From Anaerosporobacter sp031551385 (lineage in GTDB: Bacteria; Bacillota; Clostridia; Lachnospirales; Lachnospiraceae), in NCBI RefSeq assembly GCF_031551385.1, contig NZ_JAVBNS010000094.1, positions 1 through 64,000 of the forward strand: a stretch of 64,000 nt of DNA. The letters are read 5' to 3'. Positions 41,240 to 51,005 of the stretch are shown in pieces (the stretch's first letter is position 1; every line of letters starts with the position of its first letter). The position numbers and the translations under genes are program-made. The notes beneath the pieces are model-generated. The model was given only the letters and a program-made list of their open reading frames with translations, was not told the origin of the DNA and did no database searches.

Positions 41240-41315
41240 AGAATCCCCCTTCCCAACACGAGACCCAAAAAGGAATATCCACGAAACCACTGTTTCGCAA
41301 ATATCCCTTTTATCT

Positions 41316-41750
41316 TTAAATTATATAACTGTCCGCTCTTTCTGTCTGCCATTCAACTAAATCAGCTAATGTATAATTATCAACTACATCTTTAATTGCA
41401 GTATATAGCTTTTCCCATAAAATCAAAGTCGCACATTCATCCTGTCTTGCACACTGATTCACTTCATCTTCTAAACATGCCACTGGTGCTAAACTACCTT
41501 CAATTAGGCGTAGAATCATACCAACTGTATAGTCTTTTGGATCTTTCGATAACTTATATCCACCTTGTGGTCCTCTTAAACTCTTTACATAACCAGCTTT
41601 ATTCAATACCGAAATAATCTGTTCCAAATATTTATCCGAAATTTCCTGTCTACTTGCTATATCTTTAATACGAACTGGTTCTCCTGTACCATCTAATGCC
41701 AAATCTAGCATAAGTCTTAATGCGTATCTTCCTTTTGTTGATATTTTCAC
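41316..41750 (-). CDS. Rrf2-family regulator with three conserved cysteines (IscR-like)
   Basis: A 144-residue paralogue of the regulator at 38996 (most residues identical). It has VACLEDEVNQCARQDECATL, that is CX7CX5C, similar to the Fe-S ligand region of IscR. It is the first gene of the run Rrf2 - RACo-like, separated from the latter by 76 nt. Likely an Fe-S or redox-sensing repressor of its own operon or of the sulfur genes. Confidence 0.9.
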   Translation of the reverse strand: MKISTKGRYALRLMLDLALDGTGEPVRIKDIASRQEISDKYLEQIISVLNKAGYVKSLRGPQGGYKLSKDPKDYTVGMILRLIEGSLAPVACLEDEVNQCARQDECATLILWEKLYTAIKDVVDNYTLADLVEWQTERADSYII

Positions 41751-41881
41751 AAAAATTCCTCCTTAATTCCTTGTATTCCAATCTGAATATATAATTACTT
41801 CTATTCTACACGCTAGATACCCCTTTAGTCAATCCTGAATCTTTGCGAAAATCAAGGAAAATACTATCAATTTGTTCTTTT

Positions 41882-41920
41882 TAAGGGGGAGTACCTAAAT
41901 AACTTAGGCACTCCCCCTTA
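41882..41920. terminator. Bidirectional terminator
   Basis: TAAGGGGGAGT..CCTAA loop TTAGG.ACTCCCCCTTA hairpin, 10 nt after the stop of the secreted-protein gene at 41931. Confidence 0.85.
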
Positions 41921-41930
41921 CTTAACTTCT

Positions 41931-43001
41931 CTATTTTACTACTACGCTTTTCTCTTTACTAATTTGACCTTTAGAATTCTTTGAATTAACTGTAATTTCA
42001 GTTGCTTTTTTCAACTTCTTAACTGTTACTTTATAATTACCTTTTCCATCTGCTGTGGCTTTGTAACTTTTACTTCCTACCTTAACAGTTACTGTTGCAT
42101 TAGGAGCTACCACCCCTGTAATTTTTGTAGAATTTACTGTAGCACCTTTAATAGTTGGTGTTTTCAGATATGCTAAGAATTCTCCCTTGAAGTCATACGT
42201 TCCTTCATGTAAAGTAGTGCAGATATAATAAGTTCCCTTAGTAACGTTCCAAGTTATCTTATCTGTTTTCTCACCATCAATGGTTGCTCTTGAAATTACC
42301 TTTTTAGAAGAGTTGCAAAGTAAAAGCTCTCCTCCAGATACAATTGTATTCCAACGACCTTTATAATTTCCCATTTCTATTTTAAGGATGCCATCTTTTT
42401 CTACTTTTACTTTATGATAGTAAGCAACCTTGTCCATTCCTGGCACAACAATCGTTTTACCTGTAAGCAGATTCAAATCTTTAGCTGGAACAAATCCAAA
42501 TTTTGCAGTCATTTCCTGTAGGTTCTCATTCATAGAAAAAGATGATGTTACAGAAAATTCATAGTAATAAGTTCCTGGCTTAGAAATACATGCAGCAATC
42601 TGTTTTTCTTCGCCTGTCGCATCTACAAATGAACCAATACAATAATTTATCTCTTGATTGGCACTATCTTTTATTCGTGTAGTAACCATATCGCTTACAT
42701 TTGTAGCATATATCTCAAAAAATAAATACCCTGGTTCATCTATCTGAACTGGAATCCTGATGTTAGCTTGCTTTCCTCCAAGTAAAGTTACATCATACTC
42801 TGTCAATTTTGTTTTTGGACTTTGATAAATCTCAGGTACTATACTCGTTACATTTTCCCCATCTAATGTGATAGTTGTTCTATCTGTTGAATGGGTAATC
42901 TCTAATTCTTCCGCTTTCGCAACTGCTCCCGTTGATATTGCCAACGCTCCTACCAACAATACAGCCATGCATACGCACAACAAGTTTTTCATCCACTTCA
43001 T
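41931..43001 (-). CDS. Secreted protein with C-terminal Ig-like domain
   Basis: A 356-residue exported protein: signal peptide with long hydrophobic core ending near AVAKAEE. Two beta-rich regions resemble pre-peptidase/CBM-like sandwiches (PGYLFFEIYA, GTYYYEFSV, GTYYICTTLHEGTYDF). A C-terminal Ig-like Big_6 type module follows (GVVAPNATVTVKVGSKSYKATADGKGNYKV). No catalytic motif seen. ATG at 43001 has GGGAGG; an upstream ATG at 43031 lacks one. Confidence 0.8.
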   Translation of the reverse strand: MKWMKNLLCVCMAVLLVGALAISTGAVAKAEELEITHSTDRTTITLDGENVTSIVPEIYQSPKTKLTEYDVTLLGGKQANIRIPVQIDEPGYLFFEIYATNVSDMVTTRIKDSANQEINYCIGSFVDATGEEKQIAACISKPGTYYYEFSVTSSFSMNENLQEMTAKFGFVPAKDLNLLTGKTIVVPGMDKVAYYHKVKVEKDGILKIEMGNYKGRWNTIVSGGELLLCNSSKKVISRATIDGEKTDKITWNVTKGTYYICTTLHEGTYDFKGEFLAYLKTPTIKGATVNSTKITGVVAPNATVTVKVGSKSYKATADGKGNYKVTVKKLKKATEITVNSKNSKGQISKEKSVVVK

Positions 43002-43152
43002 GTTTAAATCCTCCCGTTTCCAATAAATCATTGATATTATAACTATTTTATTGTACCTAGTTTTCTTGTAGAAATCAATTAGACCATCTTCCTAGAGAAT
43101 TCATAAATATGGTGATTATTAAGTAAGAAAGAGAAGCCATGTTACAAACATT

Positions 43153-45264
43153 TTATAGTTTGAACTTTACAATAATTTCTTGTAACTGTATTGCTATATT
43201 ATTTAAGTTCTGTGCAAATTCTGCTGTTTCTTCCATCGTATAGTTAACCTGCTCTGCAGATGCCGTAACTTCCTCAGATGCTGCAGCCGACTGTTCTGAA
43301 ATATAATCAATATTTTCCATGCTTTCTACAACGGTATTTTTGTTTTCTGCCATGTTATCATTCAGTTCAGAAATCTTTTCTAATCCTCTAAGTAAGCCAC
43401 CTACTGCTTCCGAAATCTGGTTAAATAGATTTCGAGTAGCCTCAATAGCTTCTTGTTGCTGTGCTTGGAGTCTGTTGCTTTCTTCCATATTACTAGTTAC
43501 CTGCTGAGAGTTTCCCGAAATCTCCACAATAATAGACTTAATCTCATCAGTTGAAGAACGAGATTGCTCTGCCAGTTTGCGGATTTCATCAGCTACTACA
43601 GCAAATCCTCTTCCTGATTCGCCTGCACGTGCAGCTTCAATCGTAGCATTCAGAGACAACAAGTTTGTCTGTTCTGTAATGCTTGCTATCGCATCTGACA
43701 TATAATTAATCTTTTCAATACTCTTCAACATCTGTCCAATTATTTCACTGGAAGCCTGAGCGTTTTCTCGTGTTTGATTTGACTTCGTTACCAACTCACC
43801 CACTACATTGATCCCCTGCGTACTCAATTCATCTGTTGCTTTGGACATCTGATTGATATTTTCCACATAGTCTCTGGTTTCTTCCAGACTCTGAGCCAGC
43901 TTTTCTACCTCAACACTAGCATCATGAGTACTTTGAGCCTGTTCCGTTGTACCGCTAGCCACACTCTGGATAGCAAGAGCCACCTGTGATGAAGTCTCCT
44001 TCGTATCGTTGGATACCTCTGAAATCTTAGTTGCCACATTTAATACATCTGAGAATTTATCTTCCACTTCTCTAATCAGTACGGATACTGCATCAACCAT
44101 TTGGTTAAAGTTTTCCTCTAATTCACCTAGTTCATCTCCACGCGTTACTTCCAGACGTCCTGTAAAATCTCCTTCGGCGATTCTACTTGTTGCCACCTGT
44201 AAACGTTTAATTGCTTTGGATAGGGATAATGCTACCACAACCGCTATAATAATACCAATTAATCCTCCTATTACGGCAGCAATGATTGTCGATATCAACA
44301 GCTGTGTCTTACTAGACGCATTCTCTTTGTCACTTTGAACCATACCCACTAATTTCCAACCAGTAATTTCATCTTCTAGCACAGTTACTAAAAACTTGCT
44401 TCCACCAATTTTTTCTTCATATGACTTTACTTCTGCTGTCCACTCTGTGCCATTCTCCTCGGCGTCTGCCTTGGCTGCATCCTGAGCCACGGAATCTGTC
44501 AAAAAGTTGTTCCAAAATCCCATATTTGACACATTGTCTTGTATATATGTATTATTATCATTACCTACCAGAATATTGCCATCTGCATCTACCAACAATA
44601 CAAATCCAGTATTCAATAACCTAATATCCTGTACATATTTCTCAAACATGGTAAAGTCAATGTCCATTCCTACTGCACCAACATTAAGGTCATCCTGTTT
44701 AATTTCCTGCGAAACCGTCATTATCATATTTCCAGTCTCGGTATCTACATACGGTTCTGTAAACGTAGAAAAAATATTTTGTCTCTTAGCACTGCCAATG
44801 CAGTTCTTATACCATTCTTCTCCTGTCTTGTTTACACCTTGGTCCAAACTCTTATTCGCCTTTACCTTTACAACACCATCAACTTCTTCATCATATAGAT
44901 ATGCATTTACAAAATATCCGCTAGAAGTCGCATAGTAGCATCTCACTGGCATATCCGTTACCTTTAATGATGCTACGAGTGCATCCTGAACGGTACTGAC
45001 GTTTGTATCAAAATCACCATCATCTTCCAAATGCTTAACCTCTTGCTTACGGGTCAACAAGTCCACAGGAACACTAAGTGTTTTCAGATACACCTGAAAA
45101 CCTTTTAAGGTTTCTTCCAACGTCTGCTGACTGGTCAGTTTCATGTTATTCTCTAACACTGATGTAACACTAGTATTTACCAGTACTGCACTCAATGTCA
45201 TGGAAATAAGGATTGCCAGCCAAAAGTATACTATAAGTTTTGTCTTAATCGTCATTCTTTTCAT
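43153..45264 (-). CDS. Methyl-accepting chemotaxis protein with dCache sensor
   Basis: A 703-residue chemoreceptor: one membrane helix at residues 8-28, an extracellular double-Cache type domain (about 35-310), a second helix (about 325-350), a HAMP domain and a cytoplasmic signalling domain with the hairpin tip EQTNLLSLNATIEAARAGESGRGFAVVADEIRKLAEQS. It couples ligand binding to CheA/CheW. Ligand unknown; dCache receptors commonly bind amino acids or organic acids. It implies motility genes elsewhere. Confidence 0.92.
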   Translation of the reverse strand: MKRMTIKTKLIVYFWLAILISMTLSAVLVNTSVTSVLENNMKLTSQQTLEETLKGFQVYLKTLSVPVDLLTRKQEVKHLEDDGDFDTNVSTVQDALVASLKVTDMPVRCYYATSSGYFVNAYLYDEEVDGVVKVKANKSLDQGVNKTGEEWYKNCIGSAKRQNIFSTFTEPYVDTETGNMIMTVSQEIKQDDLNVGAVGMDIDFTMFEKYVQDIRLLNTGFVLLVDADGNILVGNDNNTYIQDNVSNMGFWNNFLTDSVAQDAAKADAEENGTEWTAEVKSYEEKIGGSKFLVTVLEDEITGWKLVGMVQSDKENASSKTQLLISTIIAAVIGGLIGIIIAVVVALSLSKAIKRLQVATSRIAEGDFTGRLEVTRGDELGELEENFNQMVDAVSVLIREVEDKFSDVLNVATKISEVSNDTKETSSQVALAIQSVASGTTEQAQSTHDASVEVEKLAQSLEETRDYVENINQMSKATDELSTQGINVVGELVTKSNQTRENAQASSEIIGQMLKSIEKINYMSDAIASITEQTNLLSLNATIEAARAGESGRGFAVVADEIRKLAEQSRSSTDEIKSIIVEISGNSQQVTSNMEESNRLQAQQQEAIEATRNLFNQISEAVGGLLRGLEKISELNDNMAENKNTVVESMENIDYISEQSAAASEEVTASAEQVNYTMEETAEFAQNLNNIAIQLQEIIVKFKL

Positions 45265-45470
45265 CTTGTCCTCCTATCTGTGTAGTTAATCGCACATTGC
45301 TCTATGCCCGATAGTTACCACCCAGCTTTTTCTTTGTATATAGTTTCAATTATAACATTTTTTTGTACTAAATGTAAATGGAGTTTAACAGTTAGCATAT
45401 AGAGAGAAAAAATCAATGCCAATTTTATCAAATTTACTCTTGCTTTTTTTTCTATCATGCATTATTATAT

Positions 45471-45533
45471 AAAAAAGGAAATGGGTTTGTTACCGTTAGG
45501 CTTGCCTAGGCGGGGTGCTCGTTTCCTTTTTTA
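45471..45533 (-). terminator. Terminator overlapping the end of the 45496 gene
   Basis: AAAAAAGGAAA and TTTCCTTTTTT pair around an inner TAGGC-TT-GCCTA hairpin. The 3' part of the coding sequence and its stop lie inside the structure. Confidence 0.7.
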
Positions 45534-46026
45534 TATTTACAATATCATATAAAAACAATTTATCTTCTGCTGAATGGCGAATTAACATCTCCACATGAAA
45601 AACATTATACCTCTCCACTTCTTCACTCTTGCCATATACAGGTAGTGCGAATCTTGAATCATAACGAAACCAGCCAAACTTGGCATTTCTTTGATGCTTA
45701 CCTGTTAAATTCTCTTTAAATCGCCTATTCGAAGCTATTTCAATTAATTCTGGGATTCCAGATGCCGCATTTGCCTTGGCTTTTGCCAATCCTCCTTTTA
45801 AGCGATGCGTATCTTTTGAGCCTTTAAACTCATGAGTCAAGTCTTTCCCAATATACACCAACTCTTTCGTTTCAGCAATCTCAAAAAACTCCCCTATGTA
45901 TTCCTTAAGATACTCCTCTACCTCCTCCCAACACACACTACGCTTACCCTTAAATCGAATATCATGTATCATGACTATTTTATTATTATTGGAATCCTTG
46001 ATAATACTTATGTTTCTGTCCTTCAT
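45496..46026 (-). CDS. Hypothetical protein
   Basis: A 176-residue soluble protein that I cannot place in a named family. Conserved-looking segments are GKDLTHEFKGSKDTHRLKG, ASGIPELIEIASNRRFKENLTGKH and AKFGWFRYDSRFALPVY; the latter two, rich in Arg/Lys/His with Tyr-Asp, recall nuclease-like domains of phage and polymorphic-toxin proteins (barnase/EndoU/RelE-like group). No membrane segment or signal. It is monocistronic. ATG at 46026 with AGG 5 nt upstream; a GTG at 46032 is the alternative. Confidence 0.6.
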   Translation of the reverse strand: MKDRNISIIKDSNNNKIVMIHDIRFKGKRSVCWEEVEEYLKEYIGEFFEIAETKELVYIGKDLTHEFKGSKDTHRLKGGLAKAKANAASGIPELIEIASNRRFKENLTGKHQRNAKFGWFRYDSRFALPVYGKSEEVERYNVFHVEMLIRHSAEDKLFLYDIVNIKKETSTPPRQA

Positions 46027-46191
46027 TTTCACCTATGTTCTTTCTTTTATTTATGTTAAATATCTGAGATAATAAATTTACTGCACACAATTACACCACT
46101 AAATTTATTAGTCGCTTACCTTTTCATTAAAAATATATAAATTATAAATGGGATTGTTTAAAAATCTTGATTAAAAAGAATGGTATATAAA

Positions 46192-46237
46192 AAGAATTGA
46201 GATTTATTGTAATAATATTACCAAATCCCAATTCCTT
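46192..46237 (-). terminator. Terminator of spmAB
   Basis: GGAATTGGGATTTGGTAAT / ATTACAATAAATCTCAATTC stem with TTTTTAT after it on the minus strand, 26 nt past the spmB stop. Confidence 0.8.
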
Positions 46238-46262
46238 TTTCAAGTTATATTTATAATATCCT

Positions 46263-46787
46263 TTACATAAACCCAGCCAGCACCACACTTGCCACAACTC
46301 CCGCAAGCGTTGCAATCAAGGCGCCTGCAAGCGTATATCTAGTTTTCTTAACTTTCGCTGCCATGAAGTAAACTGCCATTGTATAGAAGATTGTCTCTGT
46401 ACAGCTCATCATTATAGAAGTAAGAGTACCTAGATAGGAATCAGGGCCATATTGCTTGAATATATCAAGTACTAAACTTGTCGCTGCTGAGGAGGAAAAC
46501 ATCTTAACAATTACTAGTGGAACTAATTCTGCTGGAAATCGTAGCAATGTCATAAGAGGTTTTAATAGATTAGACAATATATCAAATGCCCCCGATGCAC
46601 GCATAATTCCTATCCCGACCATTAATCCTATCAATGTTGGAAGAATATCCACAACTACTTTAAATCCATCTTTTGCACCTTTTGTAAATTCATCAAAAAT
46701 TGCTGTCTTTGTAAGAAGCCCGTAACCTACTACATAGAAAATAACAAATGGTATCATGTAATCAGATAGATATAGGAGAAATTTCAT
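46263..46787 (-). CDS. spmB: Spore maturation protein B
   Basis: A 174-residue integral membrane protein of the nucleoside-recognition (Gate) domain family, with GYGLLTKTAIFDEFTKGAKDGF at the N-terminal side and SAATSLVLDIFKQYGPDS in the middle, as in SpmB. Required for spore core dehydration in Bacillus. It overlaps spmA by 4 nt. Confidence 0.93.
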   Translation of the reverse strand: MKFLLYLSDYMIPFVIFYVVGYGLLTKTAIFDEFTKGAKDGFKVVVDILPTLIGLMVGIGIMRASGAFDILSNLLKPLMTLLRFPAELVPLVIVKMFSSSAATSLVLDIFKQYGPDSYLGTLTSIMMSCTETIFYTMAVYFMAAKVKKTRYTLAGALIATLAGVVASVVLAGFM

Positions 46788-47365
46788 CTGCTACCTCTCT
46801 TTCTTGCAACAATCGAGAATATTACTCCGACACATGTTGAGAATAAAGTTGCCACAATTGCTACTCCCAATATCTCTGTCGGTCGAACAGAACCATATTG
46901 ACTTCGATATGCAATAATATTCACAGGGATCAATTGCAAGGATGAGATATTGATTATAAGAAATGTACACATATCGCAACTGGCTCGCTCCTTGTTATCA
47001 TTCAGTGCAGCCAATTCTTTCATCGCCATTAATCCCATTGGTGTTGCCGCCCAGCCAAGTCCTAGTATATTGGCAATCATATTAGAAGCAATATATTCGT
47101 TTACTACATGCTCTTTTGGTAAGTTAGGAAATAAAAGCCGTATCACTGGACGCAATCCATTCGTTAGCGTGGCAATTAACCCTGTAGCCCTTGCAATTTG
47201 CATAATTCCAGTCCACAGTGCCATAAATCCTAGCATCGTTATACAGAGTGTAACTGCCTCTTTTGTTGAATTTAACGCGGCTTCACTTACATTCGATATA
47301 TTCCCTGTAAAAACTCCAACAACGATTCCTACTATAATTAAAAATCCCCAAATATAGTTTAGCAA
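46784..47365 (-). CDS. spmA: Spore maturation protein A
   Basis: A 193-residue membrane protein, partner of SpmB: LNYIWGFLIIVGIVVG at the start and NIIANILGLGWAATPMGLMAM, typical of SpmA. TTG start after AAGGAGG. It supports a spore-forming host. Confidence 0.93.
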   Translation of the reverse strand: MLNYIWGFLIIVGIVVGVFTGNISNVSEAALNSTKEAVTLCITMLGFMALWTGIMQIARATGLIATLTNGLRPVIRLLFPNLPKEHVVNEYIASNMIANILGLGWAATPMGLMAMKELAALNDNKERASCDMCTFLIINISSLQLIPVNIIAYRSQYGSVRPTEILGVAIVATLFSTCVGVIFSIVARKRGSR

Positions 47366-47801
47366 ATATCCTCCTTACTCAAATTGTTTCATAAGTCGTC
47401 ACTGTTCACATAAAGCGTTCACAGTAACTATACGTCAGCAAGATTTCTTACTTGTGCTCCATATTGCCCTTAAAAAACAACATTTCTATACTTATCAATG
47501 ATTATAATAAATATATTATAGGAGTTTATTTTTTATTCCATAGCATATTTTTCATGTAAAAAATAAAAAAACATTAAATCATTTATTAATTGTATATAAA
47601 TTTTGCTTCAATTCAGACCACTATTATGAAGCATTTTATTACTTTATTTTACTAAAGTCTTGCCTAAAAACGTTTTAAATTCGACGTTTTACTATTATTT
47701 TACTCCTTATGTAGTAAGCTGTATTTGTAAAAAAATATATTTTTTTATCGACACATATTTTCCCATGTTAAATATGTGCTACAAATGGATAATAATATGA
47801 A

Positions 47802-47992
47802 TTGACATTATCTAGGTGATGTGTTATTTTATAATAGTATCCTGTATAATTTTCCACGAACAAGGAGAATATGACATAATACGGGGTGCCAATTATTTTA
47901 ACAACAAAACAGAAGAACTTGTTGTGACATACAGTAGAGCCACTTTAATATCTATTGTTAAAGCCTAAAAAAATCAAAAGGAGAGATTCATT
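47802..47992 (+). promoter_or_regulatory. abrB promoter and structured leader
   Basis: TTGACA (47802-47807) with TATTTT 17 nt on, then TATAAT. The leader holds two small hairpins, ACAACAA/TTGTTGT (47901-47925) and CTTTAA/TTAAAG (47943-47963), before the AAAGGAG site. No known riboswitch is recognised. The gap 47366-47992 otherwise carries AT-rich DNA with the spmA promoter region on the other strand. Confidence 0.45.
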
Positions 47993-48250
47993 ATGAAAAG
48001 TACGGGAATCGTAAGAAAACTTGACGAACTTGGTCGTATTACATTACCAATCGAATTAAGAAGAACATTAGGAGTAAGTGAGAGAGATCCACTAGAAATC
48101 TTCGTTGAAGAGGATAGAATCATTCTTCAAAAATATGAACCAACAGACATCTTCTCTGGTGAAAAAAGTGAATTATTTGACTTCTGCGGAAAAAAAGTTT
48201 CTAAAGACTCAATCGTTCAACTTGCTAAATTAGCAGGAATTATCGAATAG
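47993..48250 (+). CDS. abrB: AbrB-family transition state regulator
   Basis: An 85-residue protein: swapped-hairpin DNA-binding domain MKSTGIVRKLDELGRITLPIELRRTLGV, then a C-terminal multimerisation segment. It represses post-exponential genes in Bacillus. It is convergent with rsmI, as in B. subtilis. Confidence 0.92.
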   Translation: MKSTGIVRKLDELGRITLPIELRRTLGVSERDPLEIFVEEDRIILQKYEPTDIFSGEKSELFDFCGKKVSKDSIVQLAKLAGIIE

Positions 48251-48330
48251 TACATAACTTACTTGTGCATTGGGTAAACTTCTCCCAAGTTTACTGCAAA
48301 AAATCGAAAGCGAATATTTCTTTAGAACGC

Positions 48331-48366
48331 AAAGAACCGATACTCTCCCAATTGTATCGGTTCTTT
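48331..48366 (+). terminator. abrB terminator
   Basis: AAAGAACCGATAC / GTATCGGTTCTTT hairpin, 80 nt after abrB; U-rich on both strands. Confidence 0.85.
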
Positions 48367-48425
48367 GTATTTAATGAAACATACATTGCTCTATCAAGAA
48401 CGATACCTCTTTGTAAAGCGATTCT

Positions 48426-49271
48426 TTAATCATTATCTATCAGTTGCTGATAGATATCTCTTTTAGAAACTCCACGATCTTTTGCAACTAATTTCATTGA
48501 TTCTTTCTTATCTTTACCTTGTCCTAGATATAAATCCATATGCTCTTCAATGGTCATTTCTTCCCATTCTTTTTGTTTTTCTTCTGCAATCTGTTTTTGA
48601 CTAATACCTTCCATTACAATAACACATTCCCCTTTTGGTTCTTGCATCTCATAATGTGCAATAGCTCCTTCTAATGTCGTCAAAAAAGCTGTTTCATGCC
48701 TTTTAGTTAATTCTCTACACACAGTTACTTTTCGGTCGCCTAATGCCTCAAATAGCTCTTTTAAAGTACGTACTAAACGATGAGGTGCTTCATACAGAAT
48801 CGTCGTTCTTGTTTCTTTTCGTAATTCCTCTAATATAAGCTGTTTTTCCTTCTTATCAGATGGTAAGAATGCTTCGAAAGCAAATCTTCGTGTAGACAAT
48901 CCGGACATTGTTAATGCCGTTATACACGCCGCTGGTCCGGGTAATGACGTAACGGTAATCCCTGCCTCATGTGCTTGTCTTACTAATTCTTCTCCTGGGT
49001 CAGATATTCCTGGTGTTCCTGCATCTGTAATTATCGCTATGTTCACGCCTTCTAGCAGTTGATTTACTAGATATCTTGCTTTATCTATCTTATTGAATTC
49101 GTGATAACTCGTCATCGGAGTTTTTATCTCAAAATGATTCAGTAATTTTATACTGTGTCTCGTATCTTCTGCTGCTATTAAATCTACTTCTTTTAGTGTA
49201 CGAATTACACGAAATGTAATATCCTCCAGATTTCCAATCGGAGTCGCACACAGATATAATGTTCCTGACAC
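48426..49271 (-). CDS. rsmI: 16S rRNA (cytidine-1402-2'-O)-methyltransferase
   Basis: A 281-residue tetrapyrrole-methylase-fold enzyme: SGTLYLCATPIGNLEDITFR start, AAEDTRHSIKLLNHF, ITDAGTPGISDPGEELV and LPSDKKEK. It methylates the ribose of C1402 in 16S rRNA, the same nucleotide that RsmH (60804 here) methylates on the base. The GTG at 49271 with GGGAGG is the likely start; an in-frame ATG at 49328 gives a non-conserved 19-residue extension. Confidence 0.93.
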   Translation of the reverse strand: MSGTLYLCATPIGNLEDITFRVIRTLKEVDLIAAEDTRHSIKLLNHFEIKTPMTSYHEFNKIDKARYLVNQLLEGVNIAIITDAGTPGISDPGEELVRQAHEAGITVTSLPGPAACITALTMSGLSTRRFAFEAFLPSDKKEKQLILEELRKETRTTILYEAPHRLVRTLKELFEALGDRKVTVCRELTKRHETAFLTTLEGAIAHYEMQEPKGECVIVMEGISQKQIAEEKQKEWEEMTIEEHMDLYLGQGKDKKESMKLVAKDRGVSKRDIYQQLIDND

Positions 49272-49355
49272 AATATCCCCTCCCTTTTCATCACTTGCAA
49301 AATAACTATTCAAGATTACATCCTTCAAGTTACAATTATATTTATATCGTTCTAG

Positions 49356-50099
49356 CTAATACCCATAGATATCATAAATCTCATCCGTATATACATTCGG
49401 TTCTTTATATACAATCAATGGTGATTCCACTTTTATCATCGATTTTGCGCCTTTAATCGCTTCTATTAGTACCATGTTAGGCTCTTTATCGACATAAGGA
49501 TAGACTAATTTCATTCGTTTTGGTTCTAGCTTATATTTTGTAAGGCAAGACATAATCTCAACAAGTCGAAACGGTCTATGCACCATATAGAATCGTCCAT
49601 TTGGTTTTAACACTCTAGATGCTTCACGGACAACATCTTCAAGTGTACATAGCACTTCATGTCTTGCAATTGCCTTTGGCATATCTGGATTTTGTAATCC
49701 ATGTTGATTTGTCATATATGGCGGATTTGATGTAACTACTTCAAAGGAAGCAGCTCCAAAAATCGAAGATGCTTCCTTGATATCACCAGTTACAATCTGA
49801 ACTTTTTCTTCTTGCTTATTGAGTAGAACACTTCTTCTCGCCATAGAAGCACTCTCCTCCTGTATCTCTAAACCAACAAATTGTCTGCCTTGTGTCTTTG
49901 CCTCTAACAAAATCGGAATGATGCCTGTTCCTGTTCCAAGGTCTAGACAGTTTTCATTTTGTTTGACTCTTGCAAAACCAGATAGCAAAACTGCGTCCAT
50001 TCCAAAACAAAATTTATTGGAATTCTGAATAATTTGATATCCATTACGATGCAATTCATCAATACGTTCGTCTGGTAGTAACTGTTCCTTATTCATCAT
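49356..50099 (-). CDS. tRNA1(Val) adenine-37 N6-methyltransferase family protein (YabB-like)
   Basis: A 247-residue SAM-dependent methyltransferase: LDLGTGTGIIPILL (SAM loop) and the catalytic SNPPYM. In B. subtilis the homologue yabB occupies the same place. It overlaps yaaT by 11 nt. Confidence 0.88.
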   Translation of the reverse strand: MMNKEQLLPDERIDELHRNGYQIIQNSNKFCFGMDAVLLSGFARVKQNENCLDLGTGTGIIPILLEAKTQGRQFVGLEIQEESASMARRSVLLNKQEEKVQIVTGDIKEASSIFGAASFEVVTSNPPYMTNQHGLQNPDMPKAIARHEVLCTLEDVVREASRVLKPNGRFYMVHRPFRLVEIMSCLTKYKLEPKRMKLVYPYVDKEPNMVLIEAIKGAKSMIKVESPLIVYKEPNVYTDEIYDIYGY

Positions 50100-50994
50100 C
50101 TAAGAGGGATTTTCCTTCCTTTTTCTCAAGCATTTCTAATGCTCGCAACTCATCATCTATTGCAATCTTTTCTTTTCTCTTACGAGGCTTAAATTTTAAT
50201 TCATCTACTTTGTAATCTCTAGCTTCTTTTTCATCATTTTCAAGTATAACGATGACACGAACTATTTGTTTAAGTACACTTACGCTTTGTACTTCACCTT
50301 TTAGTCCATCATTCGTTGTAACGAAATCACCAAGGTTCGGAAGCTTGCTATTTGCTTCTTCATATGCCTCTTCCTCATTCTTAAGACAACACATCAATCT
50401 TCCACATACACCTGAGATTTTAGTTGGATTCAATGAAAGATTCTGTTCCTTTGCCATCTTAATCGAAACGGGGGCAAATTCTGATAGGTATGTGTGACAA
50501 CAAAGTGCTCTACCACAGATACCTATTCCACCAACAATCTTTGTCTCATCTCTAACACCGATTTGACGTAACTCAATTCTTGTTTTGAATACACTTGCCA
50601 AATCCTTAACTAATTCTCTAAAGTCAATTCTTCCATCTGCTGTAAAGTAAAATAGCACTTTATTATTATCAAATGTATACTCAGAGTCAATTAACTTCAT
50701 CTCTAATCCATGTTTCTTTATCTTCTCAAGACAAATACCAAATGCATCTTTTTCTTTTTGTCTATTTTTTAATTCTATCTCATCATCTTCTGGTGTTGCA
50801 ACTCGAATAACCGCTTTTAGTGGTTGAACAATCTTACTTTCTTCCACATCACGCTTGCCAATTACTACTGTTCCATATTCTACACCTCTAGCAGTCTCTA
50901 CGATTACATTGTTTCCTTGCTCTATCGCAAGTCCTGCTGGATCAAAGAAATATATTTTTCCCGCTTTTCTAAAGCGAACTCCTATCACTATCAT
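50089..50994 (-). CDS. yaaT: PSP1-domain protein YaaT (RicT-like)
   Basis: A 301-residue PSP1 protein with the cysteine-rich centre GICGRALCCHTYL and GVCGRLMCCLKNEEEAYEE. In Bacillus, YaaT/RicT, RicA and RicF bind [4Fe-4S] clusters and affect RNase Y processing and sporulation. The order holB - yaaT - trmN6-like is conserved with B. subtilis. Confidence 0.93.
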   Translation of the reverse strand: MIVIGVRFRKAGKIYFFDPAGLAIEQGNNVIVETARGVEYGTVVIGKRDVEESKIVQPLKAVIRVATPEDDEIELKNRQKEKDAFGICLEKIKKHGLEMKLIDSEYTFDNNKVLFYFTADGRIDFRELVKDLASVFKTRIELRQIGVRDETKIVGGIGICGRALCCHTYLSEFAPVSIKMAKEQNLSLNPTKISGVCGRLMCCLKNEEEAYEEANSKLPNLGDFVTTNDGLKGEVQSVSVLKQIVRVIVILENDEKEARDYKVDELKFKPRKRKEKIAIDDELRALEMLEKKEGKSLLDDE

Positions 50995-51005
50995 ATGCTT
51001 CTCCT

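Noticed and set aside
47880..47992. TPP riboswitch in the abrB leader (GGGGTGCC seen)
   Set aside because: The CTGAGA and other conserved TPP segments are absent.
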